Of a stretch of DNA of 64,000 nt, positions 36,964 to 44,926 are shown in pieces. Both the position numbers and the translations under genes were made by a program. Position 1 is the stretch's first letter. Each line of letters begins with the position of its first letter. The DNA is from Subtercola lobariae (GTDB lineage: Bacteria; Actinomycetota; Actinomycetes; Actinomycetales; Microbacteriaceae), in contig NZ_BMGP01000006.1 of assembly GCF_014640255.1 (NCBI RefSeq), forward strand, positions 186,001 to 250,000, read 5' to 3'. The notes below the pieces were generated by a model that did not search any database, had not been told where the DNA came from, and worked only from the letters and a program-made list of their open reading frames with translations.

Positions 36964-38382
36964 TCAGACGCCTTTGTAGCGCTGATTGTGTTTGATTCGG
37001 GTGCTGATTTCGGTGACCTGGTTGTAAATCGAGCGCTTCTCCGTCATCAGCTTGCCGATTTTGTTGTTGGCATACATGACGGTGGTGTGGTCGCGGCCAC
37101 CGAACAGCTGGCCGATCTTGGGAAGTGACAGCGAGGTCAGTTCTCTGCAGAGATACATGGCGATCTGTCGGGCGGTGGCAATGGCCTGTGATCGTGATGA
37201 CCCGTACAGATCATCCACTGACAGCTTGAAGTAGTCAGCGGTGTGGCCGATGATGTCGACCGGCGCGATGACGTTGTCGTCGTCGAGGGTGATGAGGTCT
37301 TTCAGAACGGTCTGCACCAGCGCGAGGTCGACCGCGTTGCGAGTGAGGCTTGCGTACGCGGTGACACGAATGAGCGTTCCCTCGAGCTCGCGCACATTCG
37401 ACGAGACCTTCGATGCCATGTACTCGAGAATCTCATCAGGTACCTGGAGTTTCTCGCTCTGCGCCTTCTTTCGAAGAATGGCGATGCGCGTTTCGAGGTC
37501 GGGGGTTTGAACATCCGTTATCAAACCCCACTCGAACCGTGTGCGCATGCGGTCTTCGAAGCCGGTGAGATGTTTCGGTGGCAGGTCGCTGGTGATGACG
37601 ACCTGCTTGTTGTGGTCGTGCAGGGTATTGAAGGTGTGGAAGAAGGCTTCCTGCGTCTCGGCCTTGCCCTGCAAGAACTGAATGTCGTCGATGAGCAGAA
37701 GATCGATGTCACGGTAACGGGAGTGAAAGGCGGCGCCCCTGTTATTGGCGATCGAGTTGATGAAGTCGTTCGTGAACTCTTCTGAACTGACGTATCTGAC
37801 CCGCACGCCGGGGTACAGACTCATGGCATAGTGACCGATGGCGTGCAGCAGATGGGTTTTGCCGAGCCCCGAGTCACCGTAGATGAACAGGGGGTTGTAC
37901 GCTTTGGCGGGCGCTTCGGCGACGGCGACGGCCGCCGCGTGAGCGAACCTGTTCGAGCCGCCGATAACGAAGTTGTCGAAGCTGTACTTCGGGTTCAGGC
38001 GCGTGTCGTTGTTTCGAAGCGGGCCGACCGTCTCTTGTACGGGTGACGTGTCGGCGATGATGGGCAGAACTTCGATGATTTCGGCGGGCTGGAGATAGTC
38101 ATCGCCGCTGATGTCGGGATTCACGACCACCGCGAAGTTGGTCACCCCATAAGAATCGTCGAGTTTGCCGAGAGCAGACAAGAGCGGCACGCGGATGCGC
38201 TGCTCGAGCATCCCGCGCGTCAAATCGTTCGGCACCTCGAGGTAGAACGACCCAGCCATGATGCCTTTGGGCACCACGAGCCCCAGAAAACCATGCAACT
38301 GCGGCGTGATGCGCTCGTCAGAAGCCAGAGTCTGTAGAACCGTGCGCCAATTGGCTTCCGGTGAACCGGGATCGTCGGCCAT
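36964..38382 (-). CDS. dnaA: Chromosomal replication initiator DnaA
   Basis: The 472-residue initiator has domain I, a linker, the AAA+ domain III (Walker A GDSGLGKTHLLHAIG, Walker B LLLIDDIQFL, sensor segment RFEWGLITDVQTPDLETR) and the C-terminal DNA-binding domain IV with GRDHTTVMYANNKI. It binds DnaA boxes in oriC and melts the origin with ATP. The ATG at 38382 has AGGAG upstream. A promoter with 17-bp spacing is visible about 100 bp upstream. Confidence 0.98.
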   Translation of the reverse strand: MADDPGSPEANWRTVLQTLASDERITPQLHGFLGLVVPKGIMAGSFYLEVPNDLTRGMLEQRIRVPLLSALGKLDDSYGVTNFAVVVNPDISGDDYLQPAEIIEVLPIIADTSPVQETVGPLRNNDTRLNPKYSFDNFVIGGSNRFAHAAAVAVAEAPAKAYNPLFIYGDSGLGKTHLLHAIGHYAMSLYPGVRVRYVSSEEFTNDFINSIANNRGAAFHSRYRDIDLLLIDDIQFLQGKAETQEAFFHTFNTLHDHNKQVVITSDLPPKHLTGFEDRMRTRFEWGLITDVQTPDLETRIAILRKKAQSEKLQVPDEILEYMASKVSSNVRELEGTLIRVTAYASLTRNAVDLALVQTVLKDLITLDDDNVIAPVDIIGHTADYFKLSVDDLYGSSRSQAIATARQIAMYLCRELTSLSLPKIGQLFGGRDHTTVMYANNKIGKLMTEKRSIYNQVTEISTRIKHNQRYKGV

Positions 38383-38482
38383 GGAGCTCCTGTCGAGAGG
38401 GAAAGGCTACCCCGTGAAAGCGAGGGAGGATCTGCGATTGCGTGACTGCTTCCCCACATCACCGTCACAAACCTAGGGATCT

Positions 38483-38511
38483 AAGCTAGTGATTGGTAGG
38501 AGCGAGATCAA
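38483..38511 (-). promoter_or_regulatory. dnaA promoter candidate
   Basis: TTGATC (38506-38511) and TAGCTT (38483-38488) on the minus strand, separated by exactly 17 bp, form a good sigma-70-type promoter; transcription would start near 38476, about 94 nt before dnaA. Confidence 0.55.
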
Positions 38512-38593
38512 GTTCATTGTTCATGCACACCGCGTGTCATCGACAGCACCTGTGCGTGCACTGTGGATAATTGTGCGTTTGAGTGTCGGCAGT

Positions 38594-38622
38594 TTGACCA
38601 TTGGCACTCTAAGCCGTAGTTT
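38594..38622 (+). promoter_or_regulatory. rpmH promoter candidate
   Basis: TTGACC (38594-38599) and TAGTTT (38617-38622) with a 17-bp spacer. A second -35-like TTGACT is at 38630-38635, so tandem promoters for rpmH-rnpA are possible. Confidence 0.55.
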
Positions 38623-38699
38623 TAATCAGTTGACTTGTGTGCACTGGCACACCCTAACGAGCTTCCCGGCGCTTTCGGCTGGGCCCACGGAGACAAATC

Positions 38700-38837
38700 A
38701 TGAGCAAGAGAACTTTTCAGCCAAACAACCGTCGTCGCGCCAAGGTGCACGGCTTTCGCCTTCGCATGCGCACCCGCGCCGGCCGCTCGATTCTTTCGGC
38801 CCGTCGTCGTAAGGGTCGCACCGAGCTCTCCGCATAA
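38700..38837 (+). CDS. rpmH: 50S ribosomal protein L34
   Basis: A 45-residue, very basic protein reads [19 protein letters not shown] at the start and [11 protein letters not shown] at the end, the full L34 sequence pattern. It is a small protein of the large ribosomal subunit. It diverges from dnaA and leads rpmH-rnpA-yidD-yidC-jag-rsmG, the conserved order at bacterial origins. Confidence 0.98.
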   Translation: MSKRTFQPNNRRRAKVHGFRLRMRTRAGRSILSARRRKGRTELSA

Positions 38838-38861
38838 TTCGCCGCCGCCGATTTCTCGCTG

Positions 38862-39239
38862 GTGCTGGCACAGAACGCTCGCGTAACGACAGCAGAGCAC
38901 TATCGCGCTGCTGTGCGTCGCGGTGCCAGATTTGTCGCGCCCTTGTCGGTTACCTATGTTCGTCGAGTCGAGGGTGCGCCGGCGCGGTTCGGTTTCATTG
39001 TCTCGAAGCAGGTTGGCGTCGCTGTCGTTCGCAATCGGGTTCGCAGGCGACTGAAGGCGGCGTGCTTCTCGCTGCTGCCGTCGGTGGATTCGGGAGTCGA
39101 CGTCGTGATTCGGGCATTGCCGAGTGCGGCATCCGCTTCATTCGCTGAAATGAGCACCGAGGTGAGTGCCTCGCTGCGAAAGGCTGGGGTGCTCGAAAGC
39201 GTCGCTCCAGAGCTCTCGAAAGCTGCGGTGCGCTCATGA
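38862..39239 (+). CDS. rnpA: Ribonuclease P protein component
   Basis: The 125-residue basic protein has RFGFIVSKQVGVAVVRNRVRRRLKAA, which is the RNR signature of RnpA, followed by VDVVIRALPSAA. It binds the RNase P RNA for 5' maturation of tRNAs. The start is GTG 24 nt after rpmH; there is only a weak ribosome site. The stop overlaps yidD by 4 bp. Confidence 0.96.
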   Translation: MLAQNARVTTAEHYRAAVRRGARFVAPLSVTYVRRVEGAPARFGFIVSKQVGVAVVRNRVRRRLKAACFSLLPSVDSGVDVVIRALPSAASASFAEMSTEVSASLRKAGVLESVAPELSKAAVRS

Positions 39240-39601
39240 CCACGTCGACCATCAGCTCCGGGGGGCAGCTCTCGTCAGCAGCCTCGACGATACGCCTGGT
39301 TTTCGTGTGGACGTATTTGCTGCCGAGAAATGTGGCGATTCTCATTCTCCGCGGGTATCGGGCCACCATTTCGCCGCTCTATGGCGATGTGTGCCGGTAT
39401 TACCCATCATGTTCGTCGTATACGCTTCAGGCGATTCAGCAACGTGGGCTGGTTCTCGGCATTCTCCTCGGTTCGTACCGCATTCTGAGGTGTAACCCCT
39501 GGTCTGCCGGGGGTGTCGACGATGCCCCGCCTGCCCGCCATGAGTACTTCCGTGTCACCAGATTCGGTTTCGTCGTAGCCAATAGCCAGAGAAAGGGCTA
39601 G
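39236..39601 (+). CDS. yidD: Membrane protein insertion efficiency factor YidD
   Basis: The 121-residue protein has the YidD core: LLRGYRATISPLYGDVCRYYPSCSSYTLQAI with its conserved cysteines and RILRCNPWSAGGVDD. The N-terminus of about 25 residues is an extension. YidD assists YidC in insertion of membrane proteins. It overlaps rnpA by 4 bp and ends 8 nt before yidC. Confidence 0.95.
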   Translation: MTTSTISSGGQLSSAASTIRLVFVWTYLLPRNVAILILRGYRATISPLYGDVCRYYPSCSSYTLQAIQQRGLVLGILLGSYRILRCNPWSAGGVDDAPPARHEYFRVTRFGFVVANSQRKG

Positions 39602-39609
39602 CCCGAAAC

Positions 39610-40584
39610 ATGGACATTCCAGGTTTTATCAGCACGATTCTGTGGCCCATCAAATGGGTTGTAGAACTGCTTCTCGTTGCGTTCCATGGCTTCTGGAGCT
39701 GGGTGGGTCTCGACCCCGCTGCTGGAATCACGTGGGTTCTGGCGATCGTGGGCATGGTTCTCGTCATTCGCGCCGCCCTGATTCCGGTGTTCGTACGGCA
39801 GATCAAGAGCCAGCGCAAGATGCTCGAAGTCGCCCCGCAACTGAAGAAAATTCAGGATAAGTACAAGGGCAAGAAAGATCAATACTCGCGCGAGGCGATG
39901 TCGCGAGAGACCATGGAGTTGTACAAGCGAACGGGCACCAATCCGCTGAGTTCGTGCCTGCCCCTGCTCTTGCAGATGCCGATCTTCTTCTCGTTGTTCT
40001 CGGTGCTCAACGATGCTCAGAAGGGCAACGCCGGGGTCGGGCCGCTGAACGAGCAGCTCGCGCAGCAATTCGGCGCGGCGAAGTTGTTCGGCATCGCTCC
40101 CCTGCATGAGAGCTTTCAGCAGGCCACCCAGACCGGCGATGTTGCGGTCATGGTCATCGCTGTGGTGATGGTGGTGTTGATGACGGGTTCGCAGTTCATC
40201 ACGCAGTTGCAGATCATGTCGCGCAACCAGTCGCCCGAGGCGAAGAACAGCCCGATGTTTCGGCAGCAGCGCATTCTGCTCTACATTCTTCCGCTGGTGT
40301 TCGCGTTCTCCGGTTTCAGCTTCCCCCTCGGCGTGATGTTCTACTGGCTCACATCGAACCTCTGGACCATGGGCCAGCAGTTCTTGGTGATCAGAAACAT
40401 GCCGACGCCAGGCAGTGAGGCTGCGAAAGCGCGCGAGATCAGGCTGGCGAAAAAGGGCAAGCTCGAGGTGGCTGGAGCCGCCGACAGCAGCATCAATCAC
40501 GTGGTCATGGAGGCGCCGAAGACGACGCAGCGCCAGCAGCCAGTGAACAAGAACAGGGCCAAAAAGCAAGGTGAAAAGAAATGA
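39610..40584 (+). CDS. yidC: Membrane protein insertase YidC
   Basis: The 324-residue protein has the YidC/Oxa1 core of about five helices, without the large periplasmic domain of proteobacteria: WVLAIVGMVLVIRAALIPVFVRQIKSQRKM (conserved Arg in the groove), NPLSSCLPLLLQMPIFFSLF and FPLGVMFYWLTSNLWTMGQQF. The C-terminal tail is basic (NKNRAKKQGEKK). It inserts membrane proteins alone or with SecYEG. Confidence 0.97.
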   Translation: MDIPGFISTILWPIKWVVELLLVAFHGFWSWVGLDPAAGITWVLAIVGMVLVIRAALIPVFVRQIKSQRKMLEVAPQLKKIQDKYKGKKDQYSREAMSRETMELYKRTGTNPLSSCLPLLLQMPIFFSLFSVLNDAQKGNAGVGPLNEQLAQQFGAAKLFGIAPLHESFQQATQTGDVAVMVIAVVMVVLMTGSQFITQLQIMSRNQSPEAKNSPMFRQQRILLYILPLVFAFSGFSFPLGVMFYWLTSNLWTMGQQFLVIRNMPTPGSEAAKAREIRLAKKGKLEVAGAADSSINHVVMEAPKTTQRQQPVNKNRAKKQGEKK

Positions 40585-41165
40585 GTGATGTGAGCGAGAT
40601 CGCCACAACTGAGGTCGATGGGCAGATCACTGACGATCTGACCGCTGAGACGGCGAATGACGCGCACGGTGTTGGCGACGAGCACGGGGTTGGCGACCAG
40701 CACGGCGTTGAAGACGAGGGCGATATCGCGGCAGATTACATCGAAGAACTTCTCGATATCTGCGACCTCGACGGCGACATCGATATCGACTCGCGCGGTG
40801 GGCGCGCTTATGTGTCGGTGAACTCGTCAGAAGACAGCAACCTCCGTCTCCTCTCCAATCCCGAAACGGTTCAGGCTTTGCAGGAGTTGACTCGTCTTGC
40901 AGTTCAAACGAAGACCGGAGGCTTCTCGCGTCTGATTCTCGACGTGGGCGGCAGCCGGCAGATTCGAGAGGCTGAGCTCGCTCGTCTCGTCGGCTCTGCC
41001 ATCGACCGCATCGAGGTGGGCGGCGAGAGCGCTGTGGCACTGGCTCCGATGTCATCATATGAGCGCAAGGTCGTGCACGATCTGGTAGCGGAGCGTGGCT
41101 ACGTGTCAGTGTCAGAGGGCGAGGGCCGAGACCGGCACACCGTGATTTCGGCGCCTTCGGCGTAA
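40581..41165 (+). CDS. jag: Jag/KhpB RNA-binding protein (KH and R3H domains)
   Basis: The 194-residue protein has an acidic N-terminal extension of about 55 residues with a near repeat (GVGDEHGVGDQHGVEDEGD), then a KH-like domain (IEELLDICDLDGDIDID, SRGGRAYVSVN) and an R3H domain (LAPMSSYERKVVHDLVAERGYVSVSEGEGRDRHTVI). Jag/KhpB binds RNA and influences cell wall and division in Gram-positives. It overlaps yidC by 4 bp. The N-terminal repeat is encoded by short nucleotide repeats around 40660-40715. Confidence 0.93.
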   Translation: MSDVSEIATTEVDGQITDDLTAETANDAHGVGDEHGVGDQHGVEDEGDIAADYIEELLDICDLDGDIDIDSRGGRAYVSVNSSEDSNLRLLSNPETVQALQELTRLAVQTKTGGFSRLILDVGGSRQIREAELARLVGSAIDRIEVGGESAVALAPMSSYERKVVHDLVAERGYVSVSEGEGRDRHTVISAPSA

Positions 41166-41169
41166 GCGC

Positions 41170-41817
41170 TTGCCTGATTACTCGGCACTACTCGCTCAGC
41201 TGGAGACGGAACCGACCGTAGCTACGAAGCTGTTCGGGGATCGAGTGGATGTTGCTCGCCGTTTCACCGCGAATCTCGCCAAACACGGCGAGGAGTACGG
41301 CCTCATCGGGCCACTTGAACTCCCCCGGCTCTGGACGAGACACATTCTGAACAGCGTTATTCTCGCTCCCCTGTTTCATGTCGGTCGGGTCGGAGATATT
41401 GGTAGCGGCGCCGGGCTGCCGGGGCTTGTTCTGGCGATCGCTCGGCCGGATGTCGAATTCGTCTTGATCGAGCCGATGGAACGGCGCGTCACATGGCTGA
41501 ACGACCAGGCCGCTGAGCTCGGTTTAGGTAACGTGACGGTGATGCGGGGGCGAGCGGAAGATGTGGGCTTTACGGAGGGCTTGGATCAAGTGACCGCCCG
41601 GGCGGTCAGTGCGTTGTCGAAATTGATTCCGCTGTGCGCTCCGCTTCTGCGACCTGGCGGCGAGCTGCTGTTGATGAAGGGCAGTGGTGTGACGGCCGAG
41701 ATTGAAGCCGCTCAGAAAGTCATCCGAAAGTTTAAGCTGGCTGATGTTGAAGTTCTCGAGTTGGGTGAAGGGGTTCTGCCCGAAACAACCCGGGTATTTC
41801 GCGCGATCGCCATGTGA
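41170..41817 (+). CDS. rsmG: 16S rRNA (guanine-527-N7) methyltransferase RsmG
   Basis: The 215-residue methyltransferase has the SAM-binding segment VGDIGSGAGLPGLVLAIARPD, the GNVTVMRGRAED region and VTARAVSALSKLIPL, matching RsmG/GidB. It methylates G527 of 16S rRNA in the streptomycin-binding region. The most likely start is TTG at 41170, 4 nt after jag. It ends just before parS. Confidence 0.95.
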   Translation: MPDYSALLAQLETEPTVATKLFGDRVDVARRFTANLAKHGEEYGLIGPLELPRLWTRHILNSVILAPLFHVGRVGDIGSGAGLPGLVLAIARPDVEFVLIEPMERRVTWLNDQAAELGLGNVTVMRGRAEDVGFTEGLDQVTARAVSALSKLIPLCAPLLRPGGELLLMKGSGVTAEIEAAQKVIRKFKLADVEVLELGEGVLPETTRVFRAIAM

Positions 41818-41840
41818 TCGTAGATCGTAGCGTCAGATCA

Positions 41841-41856
41841 TGTTTCACGTGAAACA
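41841..41856. promoter_or_regulatory. parS: parS centromere site 1
   Basis: TGTTTCACGTGAAACA is a perfect match to the 16-bp parS consensus used by chromosomal ParB. The symmetry extends to 20 bp (41839-41858). ParB loads here and spreads, using CTP. Confidence 0.95.
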
Positions 41857-41923
41857 TGCGAGACCACGGTCTGACGGGCGAAGTGACGATCACAGAGTTT
41901 GCACAATTGAACTCTTCGGTTAA

Positions 41924-41939
41924 TGTTTCACGTGAAACC
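41924..41939. promoter_or_regulatory. parS: parS centromere site 2
   Basis: TGTTTCACGTGAAACC keeps the 14-bp symmetrical core GTTTCACGTGAAAC with one mismatch at the last position. It is 83 bp from site 1 and 22 bp before the parA start. Confidence 0.93.
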
Positions 41940-41960
41940 TCCACGCACAAGAAAGTAGTT

Positions 41961-42872
41961 ATGACCAGCGAATCGACAGGCTTCGACTCGTCGACTCCCC
42001 TGATGCGAGAGATTGCAGACCTCGCTCAGCGACGTAAAGCGATTGCGGTCGCCGAATTTCCCCTTCCCGCCGAAACACGCGTCTTTACCGTAGCGAACCA
42101 AAAAGGCGGGGTTGGCAAGACGACAACCACAGTGAATCTCGCGGCGGCTCTCGCGAAGACTGGCGCAAAGGTGCTCGTGATCGACCTGGATCCGCAAGGC
42201 AATGCCTCGACGGCGGTGGGTGCAGATCATCGGGCCGAGGTGCTCAGTGTCTACGACATTCTCATTCGCGACGCTGCTCTCGAGGATGTCGTTCAGAAGA
42301 GTGCTGAGTTCGAGGGGCTGTATTGCGCCCCGGCCACCATCCATCTCGCTGGGGCTGAGATAGAGCTGGTTCCCCTCGTCGCCCGAGAACTGCGGCTGCG
42401 CGAGAGCCTCGATCGGTACTTGGCGCGCGAGGCTGAGAACGGGCATCCGTACAACTACGTGTTCATCGATTGCCCGCCATCGTTGGGCCTGCTGACCATC
42501 AATGCCTTTGTCGCCGCGCGCGAAGTGCTCATTCCCATTCAATGTGAGTATTACGCTCTCGAAGGGCTGAGTCAGCTACTCTCGAACATTTCGCTCATCG
42601 AACGCCACTTGAACCCGTCTTTGGCTGTGTCGACCATCCTGTTGACGATGTACGACGGTCGAACACGGCTAGCATCGCAGGTGGCGGATGATGTACGCGC
42701 ACATTTTCCGGTCGAGACGCTCACTGCGGTGATTCCACGCTCGGTGCGCATCTCAGAAGCGCCGAGCTACGGTCAAACAGTCATCAGCTACGACCCACAG
42801 TCGCCCGGATCACTCTCATACCTCGAAGCGGCATCAGAAATTGCACGAAAAGGAGTTCACACCAATGGCTAG
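41961..42872 (+). CDS. parA: Chromosome partitioning ATPase ParA (Soj)
   Basis: From the ATG at 41961 the protein has 303 residues. It carries the deviant Walker A KGGVGKTTTTVNLA, switch I DLDPQGNAST and VFIDCPPSLGLLT, as in chromosomal ParA. ParA dimers on the nucleoid move ParB-parS complexes. The frame is open further upstream through parS site 2, but the ATG at 41961 with GAAAG upstream is preferred. The stop overlaps parB by 8 bp. Confidence 0.96.
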   Translation: MTSESTGFDSSTPLMREIADLAQRRKAIAVAEFPLPAETRVFTVANQKGGVGKTTTTVNLAAALAKTGAKVLVIDLDPQGNASTAVGADHRAEVLSVYDILIRDAALEDVVQKSAEFEGLYCAPATIHLAGAEIELVPLVARELRLRESLDRYLAREAENGHPYNYVFIDCPPSLGLLTINAFVAAREVLIPIQCEYYALEGLSQLLSNISLIERHLNPSLAVSTILLTMYDGRTRLASQVADDVRAHFPVETLTAVIPRSVRISEAPSYGQTVISYDPQSPGSLSYLEAASEIARKGVHTNG

Positions 42873-43875
42873 CCCCAAGCGAACCGGCCTCGGCCGTGGA
42901 ATCGGCGCTCTCATTCCCACTTCGGTTGAAGAGACGCGCGCGGGCAGCCCCGTCGATGTGTTCTTCGCCGAGCGAGGCGCGGGGGAGCAAGAACTGGTGT
43001 CGGTGCCGGGAGCTCGACTCGCGAGCCTTGACCCGAATTCCATCGTTCCGAACGCGAAGCAGCCACGTACGGAGTTCGACGCCGACGATCTCGCCGAATT
43101 GGTGCAGTCGATTCGAGAGGTGGGAGTCTTGCAGCCCATCGTCGTGCGCGCGCTCCCATCGGCCACCCCGGGTGATGCACCGCAGTACGAACTGGTCATG
43201 GGTGAGAGGCGCCTGCGGGCGAGCAAAGAAATAGGCCTCGCAACCATTCCCGCGGTCGTCAAGGAGACTGCAGACGAGAACATGCTGCGGGATGCACTGC
43301 TCGAGAACCTCCACCGGTCTCAGTTGAACCCGTTGGAAGAAGCGTCGGCCTACCAGCAGCTGCTCGAAGACTTCAGCATCACCCAAGAAGAGCTGGCTGG
43401 GCGCATCGGCCGATCGCGCCCGCAGATCACGAACACGATTCGGCTGCTGAAGCTGCCGACGGCCGTGCAGAAGCGGGTCGCGGCGGGAGTGCTCTCTGCA
43501 GGGCACGCCCGTGCGATTCTCTCGGTCGTCGACGTCGACGAGATGACTCGTCTCGCCGACAAGATCGTCAACGAAGACCTTTCGGTGCGAGCTGCTGAGG
43601 CCGCGGCATCCCGTGCCCCGAAGGCGAGGCGCGTTCGGCCGACGGCTGGGCGGCGTAACGACCACCTCGACGAGATCTCAGAGCGGCTCGGCGACCGACT
43701 GAACACCCGGGTCACAGTCACGCTCGGCGCGACTCGCGGCCAGATTGTGATCGATTTCGCCACAATTCAAGACCTCAACCGCATTCTCGGCGAACTGGGC
43801 GACGATGGATTCGGCGCCATGGCTGGCGCACGCGATGCATCGACAACAGGCTCAGGTCGTCCGCGTTTCGAGTGA
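42865..43875 (+). CDS. parB: Chromosome partitioning protein ParB (Spo0J)
   Basis: From the ATG at 42865, with AAGGAG upstream, the protein has 336 residues: the ParA-activating N-terminal LGRGIGALIP, the CTPase/ParB domain with GERRLRASKEIG and ENLHRSQLNPLEEA, the helix-turn-helix (ITQEELAGRIGRSRPQITNTIRLL) that reads parS, and the C-terminal dimer domain with LGATRGQIVIDF. It binds the two parS sites upstream of parA. The gene is convergent with ddl. Confidence 0.97.
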   Translation: MASPKRTGLGRGIGALIPTSVEETRAGSPVDVFFAERGAGEQELVSVPGARLASLDPNSIVPNAKQPRTEFDADDLAELVQSIREVGVLQPIVVRALPSATPGDAPQYELVMGERRLRASKEIGLATIPAVVKETADENMLRDALLENLHRSQLNPLEEASAYQQLLEDFSITQEELAGRIGRSRPQITNTIRLLKLPTAVQKRVAAGVLSAGHARAILSVVDVDEMTRLADKIVNEDLSVRAAEAAASRAPKARRVRPTAGRRNDHLDEISERLGDRLNTRVTVTLGATRGQIVIDFATIQDLNRILGELGDDGFGAMAGARDASTTGSGRPRFE

Positions 43876-43958
43876 CGCGTTTCGACAAAACCGATTCGAC
43901 TACCAAGTCTCGCTTGAAACGCTTCGAATGACGTGAAGACTCAGTTCGTGAAGTGTGG

Positions 43959-44924
43959 TCAGTGGGTAGCATCGCGGATGGCGGCCTCGCCCAGCGATTC
44001 GTAAACCTCACCGAGATTGAGCCCGGCGGCGAGAATGGCCTGAGGTACGAGTGACGTTTCGGTGAGGCCGGGCAGCACATTTGCCTCAAGAAACCACGGG
44101 GCTCCTTCGGCGTCGATGATGAGGTCGATGCGCGAAATGTGACGCAGCCCCAGAGTGGCGTGGATGGCGAGCGCGGCCTCGGCAGCGGCCGAAGCGGCAC
44201 TCGGAGTCAGCCGTGCGGGAGTGTAGAACTGTGTCTCGCCCGCGTTGTAGCGGGCTTCGTAAGAATAAACCCCTGATCGCGGCACGATTTCGACGGCGGG
44301 CAGGGTAAATGCACCCGCGCCAGAATCGAGCACGCCGACCGAAACCTCAGTGCCGATGATCTTGCGTTCAATGAGTGCGGTCTCGCCGTAGGTGTACGCA
44401 TCGACCACCGCACGAGGCAGTTCTGCCTCTGACTCGACCACCGTCACCCCCTGCGCCGACCCGCCCATTGCCGGCTTGACGACGACCGGAGTGCCGAGGT
44501 GTTTACTGACCCCGTTGAGCACCTGAGAGGCACCGAGCTCTCGAAATGTCTCACGCGGCAGAGTGATGGAGTCGGGTGTGGCAAAACCGGCGCGCGACAC
44601 GAGTACCTTCGCGGTGGGCTTGTGCCATGCAAGCTGCGCGGCGGTGGCCTCAGACCCGACATAGGCGATGCTTTGGGCGTCGAGCAGGGCGCGAAGCGAA
44701 CCGTCTTCGCCACTCGCACCGTGCAAAGCCGGCCACACCAAATCGGGTGCGGTGTCAGCGAGGTAGCTCAAAAGACTGCTGTCGGGCTCACGAATGACCA
44801 CGGTGTGCCCTCGCTGCAGCAGGCTGTCGGCTACCCTTCGACCCGAGCGAAGCGAAACTTCACGCTCGTGTGAAATTCCGCCGGCGAGAACGACAACGGT
44901 GCGGGCTGGGGTTGAATCAGTCAT
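43959..44924 (-). CDS. ddl: D-alanine--D-alanine ligase
   Basis: The 321-residue ATP-grasp ligase has VVVLAGGISHEREVSLRSG, the substrate loop PALHGASGEDGSLRALL, VVVKPAMGGSAQGVTVV and the C-terminal metal-binding FLEANVLPGLTETSLVP. It joins two D-alanines for peptidoglycan precursors. It is one of possibly more than one Ddl in the cell. The ATG is 2 nt after the aminotransferase stop, so they form an operon. Confidence 0.94.
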   Translation of the reverse strand: MTDSTPARTVVVLAGGISHEREVSLRSGRRVADSLLQRGHTVVIREPDSSLLSYLADTAPDLVWPALHGASGEDGSLRALLDAQSIAYVGSEATAAQLAWHKPTAKVLVSRAGFATPDSITLPRETFRELGASQVLNGVSKHLGTPVVVKPAMGGSAQGVTVVESEAELPRAVVDAYTYGETALIERKIIGTEVSVGVLDSGAGAFTLPAVEIVPRSGVYSYEARYNAGETQFYTPARLTPSAASAAAEAALAIHATLGLRHISRIDLIIDAEGAPWFLEANVLPGLTETSLVPQAILAAGLNLGEVYESLGEAAIRDATH

Positions 44925-44926
44925 AG

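Larger units (their letters stand above)
38383..38699. other. dnaA-rpmH divergent intergenic region with a perfect DnaA box
   Basis: No gene is seen in these 317 bp. They hold the divergent promoters of dnaA and rpmH, a perfect consensus DnaA box TTATCCACA on the minus strand (38562-38570), and the inverted repeat GTGTGC-ACTG-GCACAC (38637-38652). The box is upstream of dnaA, so it may mediate dnaA autoregulation. Confidence 0.75.

Noticed and set aside
40660-40715. Short tandem repeat in the jag N-terminus as a possible phase-variable site
   Set aside because: The units (GGNGTTGGCGANNANCAC type) are imperfect and of 15 or 18 nt, in frame, so length changes would not switch the gene off; kept as a coding repeat only.
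43862-43885. Direct repeat CGCGTTTCGA at the end of parB
   Set aside because: Only 10 bp, with one copy inside the parB coding end; too short to call a functional repeat.
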